Assembly: GCA_017882205.1 (NCBI GenBank)
Contig: JADGPY010000398.1
Coordinates: 1 to 6,305 of the forward strand
Direction: 5' to 3'
Source of the DNA: Chitinophagaceae bacterium
GTDB taxonomy: Bacteria > Bacteroidota > Bacteroidia > Chitinophagales > Chitinophagaceae
Length of the DNA: 6,305 bases
The translations under genes were made by a program, and so were the position numbers. Shown one piece after another: positions 5,615 through 6,305 of the stretch (the first letter of the stretch is position 1; every line of letters starts with the position of its first letter). Under the pieces are notes generated by a model that made no database searches, was not told the DNA's origin, and worked only from the letters and a program-made list of their open reading frames with translations.

Positions 5615-6305
5615 TTATTGTTTATTATATTGTTTAATTACTTTTTCTAAATTAATTCCTTTACCAAGGACAGGTTTGAAAATATCGCCCTCGTTTTTTA
5701 TTCTGGCAATAGCGTTAAAAATTGTGAAATCACTCATCTTTAAACCTTTTTTAACTTCGTCCCAATGCAAAGGCATGGAAACAGTTGCACCGGGTTTTGG
5801 CCGTAAAGAGTATGGTGCAGCAATTGTTGCCTGCGGACGATTTTGTAAAAAGTCAATGTACATTTTACCACCGCGTGCATTTACAATTCTTTCGATGCTG
5901 GTATATTCAGGAATTTCACGTTGCACTAAGGTTGCAATTACCCGAGCAAATTCTTTCGATTGTTCATAGGTATATTTTGCACTCAACGGAATGTAAACAT
6001 GTATACCTGTTGAACCGCTTGTTTTAGGATAGCATGTTACACCCATGCTTTCCAAGATGTCTTTGGTCACTTTTGCTGCTTCTATAACCTGATTAAAAGT
6101 ATTTTCAGCAGGGTCTAAGTCTATGATGCACCAATCGGGATAATCTTCTGTTTCGACTTTGCTGTGCCAGGGATTCATTTCAATACAACCTAAAGTTGCC
6201 ATGTATAAGAGGCTAGCTTCGTCTTCTGCTACCAAATATTTTCTAACCCTGTTATCAGAAGGGCCTTTATATTTAAATGTTTCTAACCATTTTGGTGCCG
6301 TGCCG
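5615..6305 (-). CDS. ligD: LigD polymerase/primase domain, 3' part of gene
   Basis: The frame is open from the right edge (first full codon 6304-6302) to the TAA at 5617-5615, giving 229 visible residues. The 5' end lies outside, so the internal TTG at 6235 is not a start. The sequence is the LigD-type archaeo-eukaryotic primase (POL) domain, which fills gaps and adds ribonucleotides during end joining. Visible landmarks are LLYMATLGCIEMNPWHS (32-48), the metal-binding DxD in CIIDLDP (D62, D64), the nucleotide-binding KTSGSTGIHVYIPL (94-107, H102), the third metal ligand in MYIDFLQN (D151), and ATIAAPYSLRPKPGATVSMP (159-178). All expected catalytic residues are present. Because POL ends at the C-terminus, a phosphoesterase-ligase-POL order, as in Pseudomonas LigD, is likely, but a stand-alone POL protein cannot be excluded. 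It is the first visible gene of the run leading to ku. Confidence 0.95.
   Translation of the reverse strand, partial: GTAPKWLETFKYKGPSDNRVRKYLVAEDEASLLYMATLGCIEMNPWHSKVETEDYPDWCIIDLDPAENTFNQVIEAAKVTKDILESMGVTCYPKTSGSTGIHVYIPLSAKYTYEQSKEFARVIATLVQREIPEYTSIERIVNARGGKMYIDFLQNRPQATIAAPYSLRPKPGATVSMPLHWDEVKKGLKMSDFTIFNAIARIKNEGDIFKPVLGKGINLEKVIKQYNKQ

Noticed and set aside
5607..6027. Two plus-strand ORFs opposite the LigD polymerase domain
   Set aside because: Both are antisense to a confidently identified domain with all its catalytic motifs, and they overlap each other.
1..6305. CRISPR arrays, tRNA or rRNA genes, insertion sequences
   Set aside because: I saw no regularly spaced repeats, cloverleaf-like sequence, rRNA signature or transposase-like protein on either strand.

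Overview
The window looks like a chromosomal piece of a Bacteroidota bacterium, probably a soil or sediment member of the Chitinophagia/Sphingobacteriia type. The reasons are the AT-rich composition, weak or absent Shine-Dalgarno sequences, and the style of the proteins. Taxonomy below phylum is inference. There are three blocks.

Left block (1 to about 510, minus strand). The first 24 codons of a gene that runs off the left edge (possibly a hemerythrin-like protein) lie at the edge. Upstream of it is a decayed internal fragment of a large-subunit (KatE-type) monofunctional catalase, cut off at both ends. The AT-rich gap between them holds no gene.

Middle block (629-3937, plus strand). A compact run encodes a UbiA-family membrane prenyltransferase, a class I SAM-dependent methyltransferase and a FAD-dependent aromatic hydroxylase with a C-terminal thioredoxin-like domain. 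The last two genes overlap by 20 bases. The methyltransferase and hydroxylase resemble the tailoring enzymes found beside type III polyketide synthases (srsABC-like phenolic-lipid pathways). A lipid-soluble phenol that is prenylated, methylated and hydroxylated, perhaps to a quinone, is therefore a reasonable guess at the product. No polyketide synthase gene is visible. A 30-codon ORF between the prenyltransferase and the methyltransferase has no clear identity.

Right block (3977 to the right edge, minus strand). This is a bacterial non-homologous end-joining (NHEJ) operon, transcribed from the right edge leftwards. It starts with the C-terminal polymerase/primase domain of LigD (5' end outside the window). 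One base later comes a small basic protein of the MPxKSEAQR type, whose frame is broken at a run of eight A. This overlaps by ATGA with a four-helix membrane protein of the DUF6766 type, followed by Ku. LigD and Ku together repair double-strand breaks. The two small genes are close passengers or accessory factors.

The catalase fragment, the possible hemerythrin gene and the NHEJ operon all lie on the minus strand, and the plus-strand metabolic cassette sits between them. One reading is that the cassette was inserted into, or rearranged next to, a stress-resistance island and that the catalase was damaged in the process. An imperfect inverted motif centred on CCCAACG/CGTTGGG near the two ends of the cassette is compatible with this but does not prove it.
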